Part shown: one piece after another, positions 1 to 10,510 of the stretch | How the letters are laid out: each line of letters starts with the position of its first letter | Position numbering within the stretch: the first letter of the stretch is position 1 | Origin: Nemophila menziesii | Lineage: Eukaryota; Streptophyta; Magnoliopsida; Boraginales; Hydrophyllaceae | Direction of reading: 5' to 3' | NCBI GenBank assembly: GCA_029959085.1 | Contig: JARWIR010000002.1 | Span: 58,458,154-58,522,153 of the forward strand | Length of the DNA stretch: 64,000 nucleotides | Program-made: the position numbers and the translations under genes | The notes under the pieces: generated by a model | What the model was told of the DNA's origin: nothing | Database searches by the model: none | Seen by the model: the letters and a program-made list of their open reading frames with translations, nothing else

Positions 1-66
1 AATGAAGATCGATATAAGAAAAAATTGAACAAAATTGTACCTGATATTAAAAAATCAACGAAATAG
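1..66 (+). repeat. Partial unit 0 (tail of preceding monomer)
   Basis: This is the last 66 bp of a unit whose body lies left of the window. It aligns base for base with the tail of unit 1 beginning at 2091 (aatgaagatcgatataag), so the array continues leftward. Confidence 0.95.
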
Positions 67-342
67 CTAAAGACAAAAAAGAGGCCGTAAATTTTTTAAC
101 TGAAACAGTTTTTTTCCTTTTTTTGATTGATTAATTTTATGTTGAAAATGAATATTTTCCATGTTTAAGTGATTTTGTACTATTCTTCTGGACGATTCTT
201 TACCAATTCTAAAATCACTTCGACTCCTCTCATGACCGAAGTATGATTCACATCGGTTTATGTACAATACAATGAAATATGAAATAGATAATATGAGAAA
301 TCTGAATATTTTTGATAAAAAGATGGATAAAGCCAGCGACAT
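67..342 (-). CDS. Hypothetical 91-aa ORF, Ala4 form (unit 1)
   Basis: Starts at the ATG at 342-340 in the context CAAACAATGTCG, a favourable plant initiation context, and ends at TAG (69-67). The product begins MSLALSIFLSK, has one strongly hydrophobic stretch at about residues 5-30, and a basic C-terminal half rich in Arg, Lys and Asn. I recognise no family or catalytic motif. The ATG lies 14 bp downstream of the telo-box-like motif. In this unit the proximal site II element is mutated. It may be a truncated gene fragment or a fortuitous ORF; conservation alone does not prove coding because the whole satellite is conserved. Confidence 0.3.
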   Translation of the reverse strand: MSLALSIFLSKIFRFLILSISYFIVLYINRCESYFGHERSRSDFRIGKESSRRIVQNHLNMENIHFQHKINQSKKGKKLFQLKNLRPLFCL

Positions 343-472
343 TGTTTGGGAGAGGCTAGGGTTTTGTTCTTGGAACTTAGGTTTACATTGTAAATCTAAT
401 AACTTTAATATAGATTTTCTATAGTGTAAAAATTGAGGCCAATCTGAAATTTTGAGGTCTAAACTAAGCCCA
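340..472 (-). promoter_or_regulatory. Plant-type promoter block, proximal site II lost (subtype A)
   Basis: Reading on the minus strand: TGGGCT at 472-467, then TTGGCCTC where other units have TTGGGCTC, a CTATATTAAA stretch at 413-404, AAACCCTAG near 364-356 and the ATG at 342. Units 3 and 5 have the same loss. If the block acts as a promoter, these units have one site II element instead of two. Confidence 0.4.
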
Positions 473-1090
473 GCTTTAGATTAAAAGAAAGCTCAATATA
501 GTATTACTAATACTACTTGAAACAATTGGGTCTCATAGTCAGATTTTACCAAAATACTCTGGTTGTAACCCAACAAAATAGAATATTGTAACATTTTTTT
601 AATATTTTACTATCTCAATTAATCAAATCTAAAGATTAGAAGTTTGTAAATAGAATGTGTACTTACTTATAGACTAAAGAGTATCTTATTATTTTGTTTC
701 TTAAATTTTCCACATATATGAATTATAAATTTATTTTTGACTTTTTTCTTTTTATATAAGTCAAGTATTTTGAAATGTATGGTTGAAAAAAATATCATTT
801 TCCCTATATTCAACATACCAATAACATATTAGAGATATTTTTTTTCAAGCTGTGTTCGTGATTGATTAGTACCTAATTTAAAATATTTTCAATATTGTTT
901 AGATTTGTCATACCGTTTAACGTGGTTTCCCAAACTATTTGGTGATAGTTTATCTCTTTGAAAATGTTTCAATAATAAATATTTTGTATTGCTTACAACT
1001 GAAAGATATTTGTGGTTATTGTGTTGTTTTATTTTTTGTGAAGTCGTGTGTTGTTTTTGTTAGAATATCAGTGACTTTAAGTTGTTAATT

Positions 1091-1099
1091 TATAAATAG
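1091..1099 (+). promoter_or_regulatory. TATAAATAG, TATA-box-like motif present in all units
   Basis: The motif tataaatag sits in attttataaatag-type context in every complete unit (for example 1091-1099). It matches the plant TATA consensus. It precedes the hydrophobic forward frame by less than 30 bp, so a transcript from it would miss the first ATG. In sequence this A+T-rich, such a match may be fortuitous. Confidence 0.3.
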
Positions 1100-1825
1100 T
1101 TTATAATATTATTGATATGATAATTGGTTTGGCCTACTCTTTATATTTCTATATTCATAAAAAATTGATTGTCATGATGTACAATTACATAAACATTGCA
1201 AATAGATTGATTTTAATGATACTTTTAATCATTTCTATAAAATTATAGAACACTTTTATCAATTGTAAATTTATAATCTATTCAAATTACTCGTTGTTGT
1301 TGTTTTCTTATTGTTTATAAATTTAAATGTGAATTTTAAATTTTAAATCCTGATTTAAAAATTAAAAAAATTCATAATGCCAAATCATTCTACCAATTAG
1401 GGTAATTGTTTTAGAAAGATGGAGTAACGAATGTAAAAACTTGTTTTTAGGTATTTTTCAAATTTGAGAGGAAATAAATGGACTATAAAACAATAATGAA
1501 CACTTGAAATTCTTAACTTAATGCATCTAGGGATTTTTTTGTAAAATGATATAAAAATATAAGAATAACTAGATCACTACAAGGACTACATCACATGTAT
1601 TTAGAGTTTTAGATGAAAAATCAATATTACGATATATCCTATAATTCCTAGTGTAAGGGTAACATATCACCCCGTATCTTAAAAAAATCAACGTTGTTAT
1701 TGTTATTTAGCGATCTAATCTTGTGTAACGTTAAGATTTTTCGTAATAATAGAAAGTAATATTGTAATTTTTTACAAGTTTATCTTCTAAATAAAATTAC
1801 AAAATATACTATTTAAAGAATAAAT

Positions 1826-1900
1826 GTTGTTGCTAATGAAAATTGAGATAGGCGACATTAAGGACGCACATAAGTCGAATGGGCTGTCTCTAGCAACAAC
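1826..1900. repeat. 10-bp inverted repeat, deletion hotspot (unit 1 example)
   Basis: gttgttgcta at 1826-1835 and its exact complement tagcaacaac at 1891-1900 enclose 55 nt. Two independent deletions seen elsewhere in the array, one of 28 bp inside the loop and one of 10 bp at the right arm, fall here. E-type units carry tagcgacaac, which breaks one pair. Confidence 0.6.
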
Positions 1901-1937
1901 GCACATGTATTCTTGCTATGTCTCGTAGCTAGAACAA

Positions 1938-1943
1938 CACGTG
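1938..1943. promoter_or_regulatory. G-box palindrome CACGTG
   Basis: CACGTG in the context aacaacacgtggtatt, matching the plant G-box/ABRE core recognised by bZIP and bHLH factors. It is present in almost every unit at the equivalent position; units 4 and 6 have lost it. Binding is not shown by sequence alone. Confidence 0.4.
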
Positions 1944-2156
1944 GTATTATATTTTTTTATAAAAAACATAAAAGTATATAAATGAAATAATGTAAGCCGT
2001 AATAGAATAAATTTTAAAAAGGTAGGGGGAGCAAACAAGATTTTTAAAAAAAAAAATTGAGGATTAATTCACTTACATATAAAAAGAGCAAATGAAGATC
2101 GATATAAGAAAAAATTGAACAAAATTGTACCTGATATTAAAAAATCAACGAAATAG

Positions 2157-2432
2157 CTAAAGACAAAAAAGAGGCCGTAAATTTTTTAACTGAAACAGTT
2201 TTTTTCCTTTTTTTGATTGATTAATTTTATGTTGAAAATGAATATTTTCCATGTTTAAGTGATTTTGTACTATTCTTCTGGACGATTCTTTACCAATTCT
2301 AAAATCACTTCGACTCCTCTCATGACCGAAGTATGATTCACATCGGTTTATGTACAATACAATGAAATATGAAATAGATAATATGAGAAATCTGAATATT
2401 TTTGATAAAAAGATGGATAATGGCAGCGACAT
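2157..2432 (-). CDS. Hypothetical 91-aa ORF, consensus form (unit 2)
   Basis: Representative of the consensus product MSLPLSIFLSK... The stop-free frame extends beyond the ATG to an in-frame TAA at 2573-2571, so 137 consecutive codons (2160-2570) are open. The 46 codons before the ATG are also free of stops. The N-terminal third could form one membrane segment; the rest is polar and basic. The same ORF is intact in units 3, 5, 7-19, 21, 24-26 and 31. No homologue is recognised. Best alternatives are a decayed first exon of a plant gene or chance. Confidence 0.33.
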   Translation of the reverse strand: MSLPLSIFLSKIFRFLILSISYFIVLYINRCESYFGHERSRSDFRIGKESSRRIVQNHLNMENIHFQHKINQSKKGKKLFQLKNLRPLFCL

Positions 2433-2562
2433 TGTTTGGGAGAGGCTAGGGTTTTGTTCTTGGAACTTAGGTTTACATTGTAAATCTAATAACTTTAATA
2501 TAGATTTTCTATAGTGTAAAAATTGAGCCCAATCTGAAATTTTGAGGTCTAAACTAAGCCCA
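2430..2562 (-). promoter_or_regulatory. Plant-type promoter block, two site II elements plus telo-box-like motif (unit 2)
   Basis: Minus-strand order: TGGGCT at 2562-2557, TGGGCT at 2531-2526 (31 bp apart), AAACCCTAG at 2454-2446, then ATG at 2432. TGGGCY site II elements upstream of a telo-box near the transcription start are an established arrangement in plant ribosomal-protein and other growth-linked genes (TCP factors on site II, Pur-alpha or related factors on telo-boxes). Spacing here fits. Activity in this array is inference. Confidence 0.5.
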
Positions 2563-2587
2563 GCTTTAGATTAAAAGAAACCTCAAT

Positions 2588-2606
2588 GTAGTATTACTAA
2601 TACTAC
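2588..2606. repeat. Short perfect hairpin GTAGTATT-ACT-AATACTAC
   Basis: Eight-base arms with a 3-nt loop, conserved in nearly all units. In units 1 and 3 the first base of the left arm differs (atagtatt), shortening the stem to seven. It lies just upstream, on the minus strand, of the promoter-like block. Confidence 0.6.
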
Positions 2607-4242
2607 TTGAAACAATTGGGTCTCATAGTCAGATTTTACCAAAATACTCTGGTTGTAACCGAACAAAATAGAATATTGTAACATTTTTTTAATATTTTAC
2701 TATCTCAATTAATCGAATCTAAAGATTAGAAGTTTGTAAATAGAATGTCTACTTACTTATAGACTAAAGAGTATCTTATTATTTTGTTTCTTAAATTTCC
2801 CACATATATGAATTATAAATTTATTTTTGACTTTTTTCTTTTTATATAAGTCAAGTATTTTGAAATGTATGGTTGAAAAAAATTTCATTTTCCCTATATT
2901 CAACATACCAATAACATATTAGAGATATTTTTTTTCAAGCTGTATTCGTGATTGATTAGTACCTAATTTAAAATATTTTCAATATTGTTTAGATTTGTCA
3001 TACCGTTTAACGTGGTTTCCCAAACTATTTGGTGATAGTTTATCTCTTTGAAAATGTTTCAATAATAAATATTTTGTATTGCTTACAACTGAAAGATATT
3101 TGTTTTTATTGTGTTGTTTTATTTTTTGTGAAGACGTGTGGTGTTTTTGTTAGAATATCAGTGACTTTAAGTTGTTAATTTATAAATAGTTTATAATATT
3201 ATTGATATTATAATTGGTTTGGCCTACTCTTTATATTTCTATATTCATAAAAAATTGATTGTCATGATGTACAATTACATAAACATTGCAAATAGATTGA
3301 TTTTAATGATACTTTTAATCATTTCTATAAAATTATAGAACACTTTTATCAATTGTAAATTTATAATCTATTAAAATTACTCGTTGTTGTTGTTTTCTTA
3401 TTGTTTATGAATTTAAATGTGAATTTTAAATTTTAAATCCTGATTTAAAGATTAAAAAAATTCATAATGCCAAATCATTCTACCAATTAGGGTAATTGTT
3501 TTAGAAAGATGGAGTAACGAATGTAAAAACTTGTTGTTAGGTATTTTTCAAATTTGAGAGGAAATAAATGGACCATAAAGCAATAATGAACACTTGAAAT
3601 TCTTAACTTAATGCATCTAGGGATTTTTTTTGTAAAATGATATAAAAATATAAGAATAACTAGATCACTACAAGGACTACATCACATGTATTTAGAGTTT
3701 TAGATGAAAAATTAATATTACGATATATCCTATAATTCCTAGTGTAAGGGTAACATATCACCCCGTATCTTAAAAAATCAACGTTGTTATTGTTGTTTAG
3801 CGATCTAATCTTGTGTAACGTTAAGATTTTTCGTAATAATAGAAAGTAATATTGTAATTTTTTACAAGTTTATCTTCTAAATAAAATTACAAACTATACT
3901 ATTTAAAGAATAAATGTTGTTGCTTATGAAAATTGAGATAGGCGACATTAAGGACGCACATAAGTCGAATGGGCTGTCTCTAGCAACAACGCACATGTAT
4001 TCTTGCTATGTCTCGTAGCTAGAACAACACGTGGTATTATATTTTGTTATAAAAAACATAAAAGTATATAAATGAAATAATTTAAGCCGTAATAGAATAA
4101 ATTTTAAAAAGGTAGGGGGAGCAAACAAGATTTTAAAAAAAATTGAGGATTAATTCACTTACATATAAAAAGAGCAAATGAAGATCGATATAAGAAAAAA
4201 TTGAACAAAATTGTACCTGATATTAAAAAATCAACGAAATAG

Positions 4243-6335
4243 CTAAAGACAAAAAAGAGGCCGTAAATTTTTTAACTGAAACAGTTTTTTTCCTTTTTTT
4301 GATTGATTATTTTTATGTTGAAAATGAATATTTTCCATGTTTAAGTGATTTTGTACTATTCTTCTGGACGATTCTTTACCAATTCTAAAATCACTTCGAC
4401 TCCTCTCATGACCGAAGTATGATTCACATCGGTTTATGTACAATACAATGAAATATGAAATAGATAATATGAGAAATCTGAATATTTTTGATAAAAAGAT
4501 GGATAAAGCCAGCGACATTGTTTGGGAGAGGCTAGGGTTTTGTTCTTGGAACTCAGGTTTACATTGTAAATCTAATAACTTTAATATAGATTTTCTATAG
4601 TGTAAAAATTGAGGCCAATCTGAAATTTTGAGGTCTAAACTAAGCCCAGCTTTAGATTAAAAGAAAGCTCAATATAGTATTACTAATACTACTTGAAACA
4701 ATTGGGTCTCATAGTCAGATTTTACCAAAATACTCTGGTTGTAACCCAACAAAATAGAATATTGTAACATTTTTTTAATATTTTACTATCTCAATTAATC
4801 AAATCTAAAGATTAGAAGTTTGTAAATAGAATGTGTACTTACTTATAGACTAAAGAGTATCTTATTATTTTGTTTCTTAAATTTCCCACATATATGAATT
4901 ATAAATTTATTTTTGACTTTTTTCTTTTTATATAAGTCAAGTATTTTGAAATGTATGGTTGAAAAAAATATCATTTTCCCTATATTCAACATACCAATAA
5001 CATATTAGAGATATTTTTTTTCAAGCTGTGTTCGTGATTGATTAGTACCTAATTTAAAATATTTTCAATATTGTTTAGATTTGTCATACCGTTTAACGTG
5101 GTTTCCCAAACTATTTGGTGATAGTTTATCTCTTTGAAAATGTTTCAATAATAAATATTTTGTATTGCTTACAACTGAAAGATATTTGTGGTTATTGTGT
5201 TGTTTTATTTTTTGTGAAGTCGTGTGTTGTTTTTGTTAGAATATCAGTGACTTTAAGTTGTTAATTTATAAATAGTTTATAATATTATTGATATGATAAT
5301 TGGTTTGGCCTACTCTTTATATTTCTATATTCATAAAAAATTGATTGTCATGATGTACAATTACATAAACATTGCAAATAGATTGATTTTAATGATACTT
5401 TTAATCATTTCTATAAAATTATAGAACACTTTTATCAATTGTAAATTTATAATCTATTCAAATTACTCGTTGTTGTTGTTTTCTTATTGTTTATAAATTT
5501 AAATGTGAATTTTAAATTTTAAATCCTGATTTAAAAATTAAAAAAATTCATAATGCCAAATCATTCTACCAATTAGGGTAATTGTTTTAGAAAGATGGAG
5601 TAACGAATGTAAAAACTTGTTTTTAGGTATTTTTCAAATTTGAGAGGAAATAAATGGACTATAAAACAATAATGAACACTTGAAATTCTTAACTTAATGC
5701 ATCTAGGGATTTTTTTTGTAAAATGATATAAAAATATAAGAATAACTAGATCACTACAAGGACTACATCACATGTATTTAGAGTTTTAGATGAAAAATCA
5801 ATATTACGATATATCCTATAATTCCTAGTGTAAGGGTAACATATCACCCCGTATCTTAAAAAAATCAACGTTGTTATTGTTATTTAGCGATCTAATCTTG
5901 TGTAACGTTAAGATTTTTCGTAATAATAGAAAGTAATATTGTAATTTTTTACAAGTTTATCTTCTAAATAAAATTACAAAATATACTATTTAAAGAATAA
6001 ATGTTGTTGCTAATGAAAATTGAGATAGGCGACATTAAGGACGCACATAAGTCGAATGGGCTGTCTCTAGCAACAACGCACATGTATTCTTGCTATGTCT
6101 CGTAGCTAGAACAACACGTGGTATTATATTTTTTTATAAAAAACATAAAAGTATATAAATGAAATAATGTAAGCCGTAATAGAATAAATTTTAAAAAGGT
6201 AGGGGGAGCAAACAAGATTTTTAAAAAAAAAAAAATTGAGGATTAATTCACTTACATATAAAAAGAGCAAATGAAGATCGATATAAGAAAAAATTGAACA
6301 AAATTGTACCTGATATTAAAAAATCAACGAAATAG
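4243..6335 (+). repeat. Satellite unit 3, subtype A
   Basis: Length 2093 bp. It carries all subtype A markers of unit 1 (aggccaatctg, gtggttattg, gtcgtgtgttg). A private change gattgattattttt converts residue 70 of the reverse ORF (4243-4518) from Ile to Asn. The poly(A) run near 6225-6236 is one of the longest in the array. Confidence 0.95.
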
Positions 6336-8421
6336 CTAAAGACAAAAAAGAGGCCGTAAATTTTTTAACTGAAACAGTTTTTTTCCTTTTTTTGATTGAT
6401 TAATTTTATGTTAAAAATGAATATTTTCCATGTTTAAGTGATTTTGTACTATTCTTCTGGACGATTCTTTACCAATTCTAAAATCACTTCGACTCCTCTC
6501 ATGACCGAAGTATGATTCACATCGGTTTATGTACAATACAATGAAATATGAAATAGATAATATGAGAAATCTGAATATTTTTGATAAAAAGATGGATAAA
6601 GGCAGCGACATTGTTTGGGAGAGGCTAGGGTTTTGTTCTTGGAACTTAGGTTTACATTGTAAATCTAATAACTTTAATATAGATTTTCTATAGTGTAAAA
6701 ATTGAGCCCAATCTGAAATTTTGAGGTCTAAACTAAGCCCAGCTTTAGATTAAAAGAAACCTCAATGTAGTATTACTAATACTACTTGAAACAATTGGGT
6801 CTCATAGTCAGATTTTACCAAAATACTCTGGTTGTAACCGAACAAAATAGGATATTGTAACATTTTTTTAATATTTTACTATCTCAATTAATCGAATCTA
6901 AAGATTAGAAGTTTGTAAATAGAATGTGTACTTACTTATAGACTAAAGAGTATCTTATTATTTTGTTTCTTAAATTTCCCACATATATGAATTATAAATT
7001 TATTTTTGACTTTTTTCTTTTTATATAAGTCAAGTATTTTGAAATGTATGGTTGAAAAAAATTTCATTTTCCCTATATTCAACATACCAATAACATATTA
7101 GAGATATTTTTTTTCAAGCTGTATTCGTGATTGATTAGTACCTAATTTAAAATATTTTCAATATTGTTTAGATTTGTCATACCGTTTAACGTGGTTTCCC
7201 AAACTATTTGGTGATAGTTTATCTCTTTGAAAATGTTTCAATAATAAATATTTTGTATTGCTTACAACTGAAAGATATTTGTTTTTATTGTGTTGTTTTA
7301 TTTTTTGTGAAGACGTGTGGTGTTTTTGTTAGAATATCAGTGACTTTAAGTTGTTAATTTATAAATAGTTTATAATATTATTGATATTATAATTGGTTTG
7401 GCCTACTCTTTATATTTCTATATTCATAAAAAATTGATTGTCATGATGTACAATTACATAAACATTGCAAATAGATTGATTTTAATGATACTTTTAATCA
7501 TTTCTATAAAATTATAGAACACTTTTATCAATTGTAAATTTATAATCTATTAAAATTACTCGTTGTTGTTGTTTTCTTATTGTTTATAAATTTAAATGTG
7601 AATTTTAAATTTTAAATCCTGATTTAAAGATTAAAAAAATTCATAATGCCAAATCATTCTACCAATTAGGGTAATTGTTTTAGAAAGATGGAGTAACGAA
7701 TGTAAAAACTTGTTGTTAGGTATTTTTCAAATTTGAGAGGAAATAAATGGACCATAAAGCAATAATGAACACTTGAAATTCTTAACTTAATGCATCTAGG
7801 GATTTTTTTTGTAAAATGATATAAAAATATAAGAATAACTAGATCACTACAAGGACTACATCACATGTATTTAGAGTTTTAGATGAAAAATTAATATTAC
7901 GATATATCCTATAATTCCTAGTGTAAGGGTAACATATCACCCCGTATCTTAAAAAAATCAACGTTGTTATTGTTGTTTAGCGATCTAATCTTGTGTAACG
8001 TTAAGATTTTTCGTCATAATAGAAAGTAATATTGTAATTTTTTACAAGTCTATCTTCTAAATAAAATTACAAAATATACTATTTAAAGAATAAATGTTGT
8101 TGCTAATGAAAATTGAGATAGGCGACATTAAGGACGCACATAAGTCGAATGGGCTGTCTCTAGCAACAACGCACATGTATTCTTGCTATGTCTCGTAGCT
8201 AGAACAATGCGTGGTATTATATTTTGTTATAAAAAACATAAAAGTATATAAATGAAATAATTTAAGCCGTAATAGAATAAATTTTAAAAAGTTAGGGGGA
8301 GCAAACAAGATTTTAAAAAAAATTGAGGATTAATTCACTTACATTTAAAAAGAGCAAATGAAATCGATATAAGAAAAAATTGAACAAAATTGTACCTGAT
8401 ATTAAAAAATCAACGAAATAG
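6336..8421 (+). repeat. Satellite unit 4, subtype B with ORF stop and lost G-box
   Basis: Length 2086 bp. Subtype B, sharing with unit 6 the private variants gttaaaaatg (stop in the reverse ORF), aataggatattg, cgtcataatag, aagtctatc and acatttaaaaag. Near 8210 the G-box reads aatgcgtgg, so CACGTG is absent. Confidence 0.95.
6411..6611 (-). pseudogene. Hypothetical ORF truncated at codon 67 (unit 4)
   Basis: A G to A change on the plus strand (gttaaaaatg) turns the Gln67 codon CAA into TAA, so only 66 residues remain and the basic C-terminus is lost. The same stop occurs in unit 6, showing it was copied with the A-B dimer and was tolerated. Confidence 0.4.
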
Positions 8422-10510
8422 CTAAAGACAAAAAAGAGGCCGTAAATTTTTTAACTGAAACAGTTTTTTTCCTTTTTTTGATTGATTAATTTTATGTTGA
8501 AAATGAATATTTTCCATGTTTAAGTGATTTTGTACTATTCTTCTGGACGATTCTTTACCAATTCTAAAATCACTTCGACTCCTCTCATGACCGAAGTATG
8601 ATTCACATCGGTTTATGTGCAATACAATGAAATATGAAATAGATAATATGAGAAATCTGAATATTTTTGATAAAAAGATGGATAAAGGCAACGACATTGT
8701 TTGGGAGAGGCTAGGGTTTTGTTCTTGGAACTTAGGTTTACATTGTAAATCTAATAACTTTAATATAGATTTTCTATAGTGTAAAGATTGAGGCCAATCT
8801 GAAATTTTGAGGTCTAAACTAAGCCCAGCTTTAGATTAAAAGAAAGCTCAATGTAGTATTACTAATACTACTTGAAACAATTGGGTCTCATAGTCAGATT
8901 TTACCAAAATACTCTGGTTGTAACCCAACAAAATAGAATATTGTAACATTTTTTTAATATTTTACTATCTCAATTAATCAAATCTAAAGATTAGAAGTTT
9001 GTAAATAGAATGTGTACTTACTTATAGACTAAAGAGTATCTTATTATTTTGTTTCTTAAATTTCCCACATATATGAATTATAAATTTATTTTTGACTTTT
9101 TTCTTTTTATATAAGTCAAGTATTTTGAAATGTATGGTTGAAAAAAATATCATTTTCCCTATATTCAACATACCAATAACATATTAGAGATATTTTTTTT
9201 CAAGCTGTGTTCGTGATTGATTAGTACCTAATTTAAAATATTTTCAATATTGTTTAGATTTGTCATACCGTTTAACGTGGTTTCCCAAACTATTTGGTGA
9301 TAGTTTATCTCTTTGAAAATGTTTCAATAATAAATATTTTGTATTGCTTACAACTGAAAGATATTTGTGGTTATTGTGTTGTTTTATTTTTTGTGAAGTC
9401 GTGTGTTGTTTTTGTTAGAATATCAGTGACTTTAAGTTGTTAATTTATAAATAGTTTATAATATTATTGATATGATAATTGGTTTGGCCTACTCTTTATA
9501 TTTCTATATTCATAAAAAATTGATTGTCATGATGTACAATTACATAAACATTGCAAATAGATTGATTTTAATGATACTTTTAATCATTTCTATAAAATTA
9601 TAGAACACTTTTATCAATTGTAAATTTATAATCTATTCAAATTACTCGTTGTTGTTTTCTTATTGTTTATAAATTTAAATGTGAATTTTAAATTTTAAAT
9701 CCTGATTTAAAAATTAAAAAAATTCATAATGCCAAATCATTCTACCAATTAGGGTAATTGTTTTAGAAAGATGGAGTAACGAATGTAAAAACTTGTTTTT
9801 AGGTATTTTTCAAATTTGAGAGGAAATAAATGGACTATAAAACAATAATGAACACTTGAAATTCTTAACTTAATGCATCTAGGGATTTTTTTTGTAAAAT
9901 GATATAAAAATATAAGAATAACTAGATCACTACAAGGACTACATCACATGTATTTAGAGTTTTAGATGAAAAATCAATATTACGATATATCCTATAATTC
10001 CTAGTGTAAGGGTAACATATCACCCCGTATCTTAAAAAAATCAACGTTGTTATTGTTATTTAGCGATCTAATCTTGTGTAACGTTAAGATTTTTCGTAAT
10101 AATAGAAAGTAATATTGTAATTTTTTACAAGTTTATCTTCTAAATAAAATTACAAAATATACTATTTAAAGAATAAATGTTGTTGCTAATGAAAATTGAG
10201 ATAGGCGACATTAAGGACGCACATAAGTCGAATGGGCTGTCTCTAGCAACAACGCACATGTATTCTTGCTATGTCTCGTAGCTAGAACAACACGTGGTAT
10301 TATATTTTTTTATAAAAAACATAAAAGTATATAAATGAAATAATGTAAGCCGTAATAGAATAAATTTTAAAAAGGTAGGGGGAGCAAACAAGATTTTTAA
10401 AAAAAAAAAATTGAGGATTAATTCACTTACATATAAAAAGAGCAAATGAAGATCGATATAAGAAAAAATTGAACAAAATTGTACCTGATATTAAAAAATC
10501 AACGAAATAG
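8422..10510 (+). repeat. Satellite unit 5, subtype A
   Basis: Length 2089 bp. Subtype A markers are present. The reverse ORF (8422-8697) has His27 instead of Tyr (tgtgcaatac), a change shared only with unit 7. The (gtt)n tract near 9650 has one triplet fewer than the other units. Confidence 0.95.

Larger units (their letters stand above)
67..2156 (+). repeat. Satellite unit 1, subtype A
   Basis: Length 2090 bp. Subtype A markers are aggccaatctg near 427 (proximal site II element destroyed), gtaacccaac, ctgtgttcgtg, gtggttattg, gtcgtgtgttg and a T-rich ttatatttttttataaa near the end. The reverse ORF (67-342) is intact with Ala at residue 4. The forward TATAAATAG is at 1091-1099 and the G-box CACGTG at 1938-1943. 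Outside these items I see only A+T-rich sequence. Confidence 0.95.
2157..4242 (+). repeat. Satellite unit 2, subtype B
   Basis: Length 2086 bp. Subtype B markers are gagcccaatctg (both site II elements present), gtaaccgaac, ctgtattcgtg, aatttcatttt, gtttttattg, gacgtgtggtg, cttgttgttagg and ggaccataaagc. Reverse ORF 2157-2432 is intact, with Pro4 encoded by CCA where most other units use CCT. The forward ATG just after the TATA motif is lost (gatattataattgg). Confidence 0.95.

Noticed and set aside
2446..2606. Helitron 3' end (hairpin then CTRR)
   Set aside because: The hairpin exists, but on the minus strand the first CTAA follows 18 nt later with extra sequence and no defined end, and no TC start with a flanking A/T target could be fixed in a permuted tandem unit.
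3770..3800. GTT/GTTG microsatellite as a separate locus
   Set aside because: The short gttgttattgttgtt tract varies by a triplet or a base among units but is too short to stand alone; it is kept as a subtype marker.
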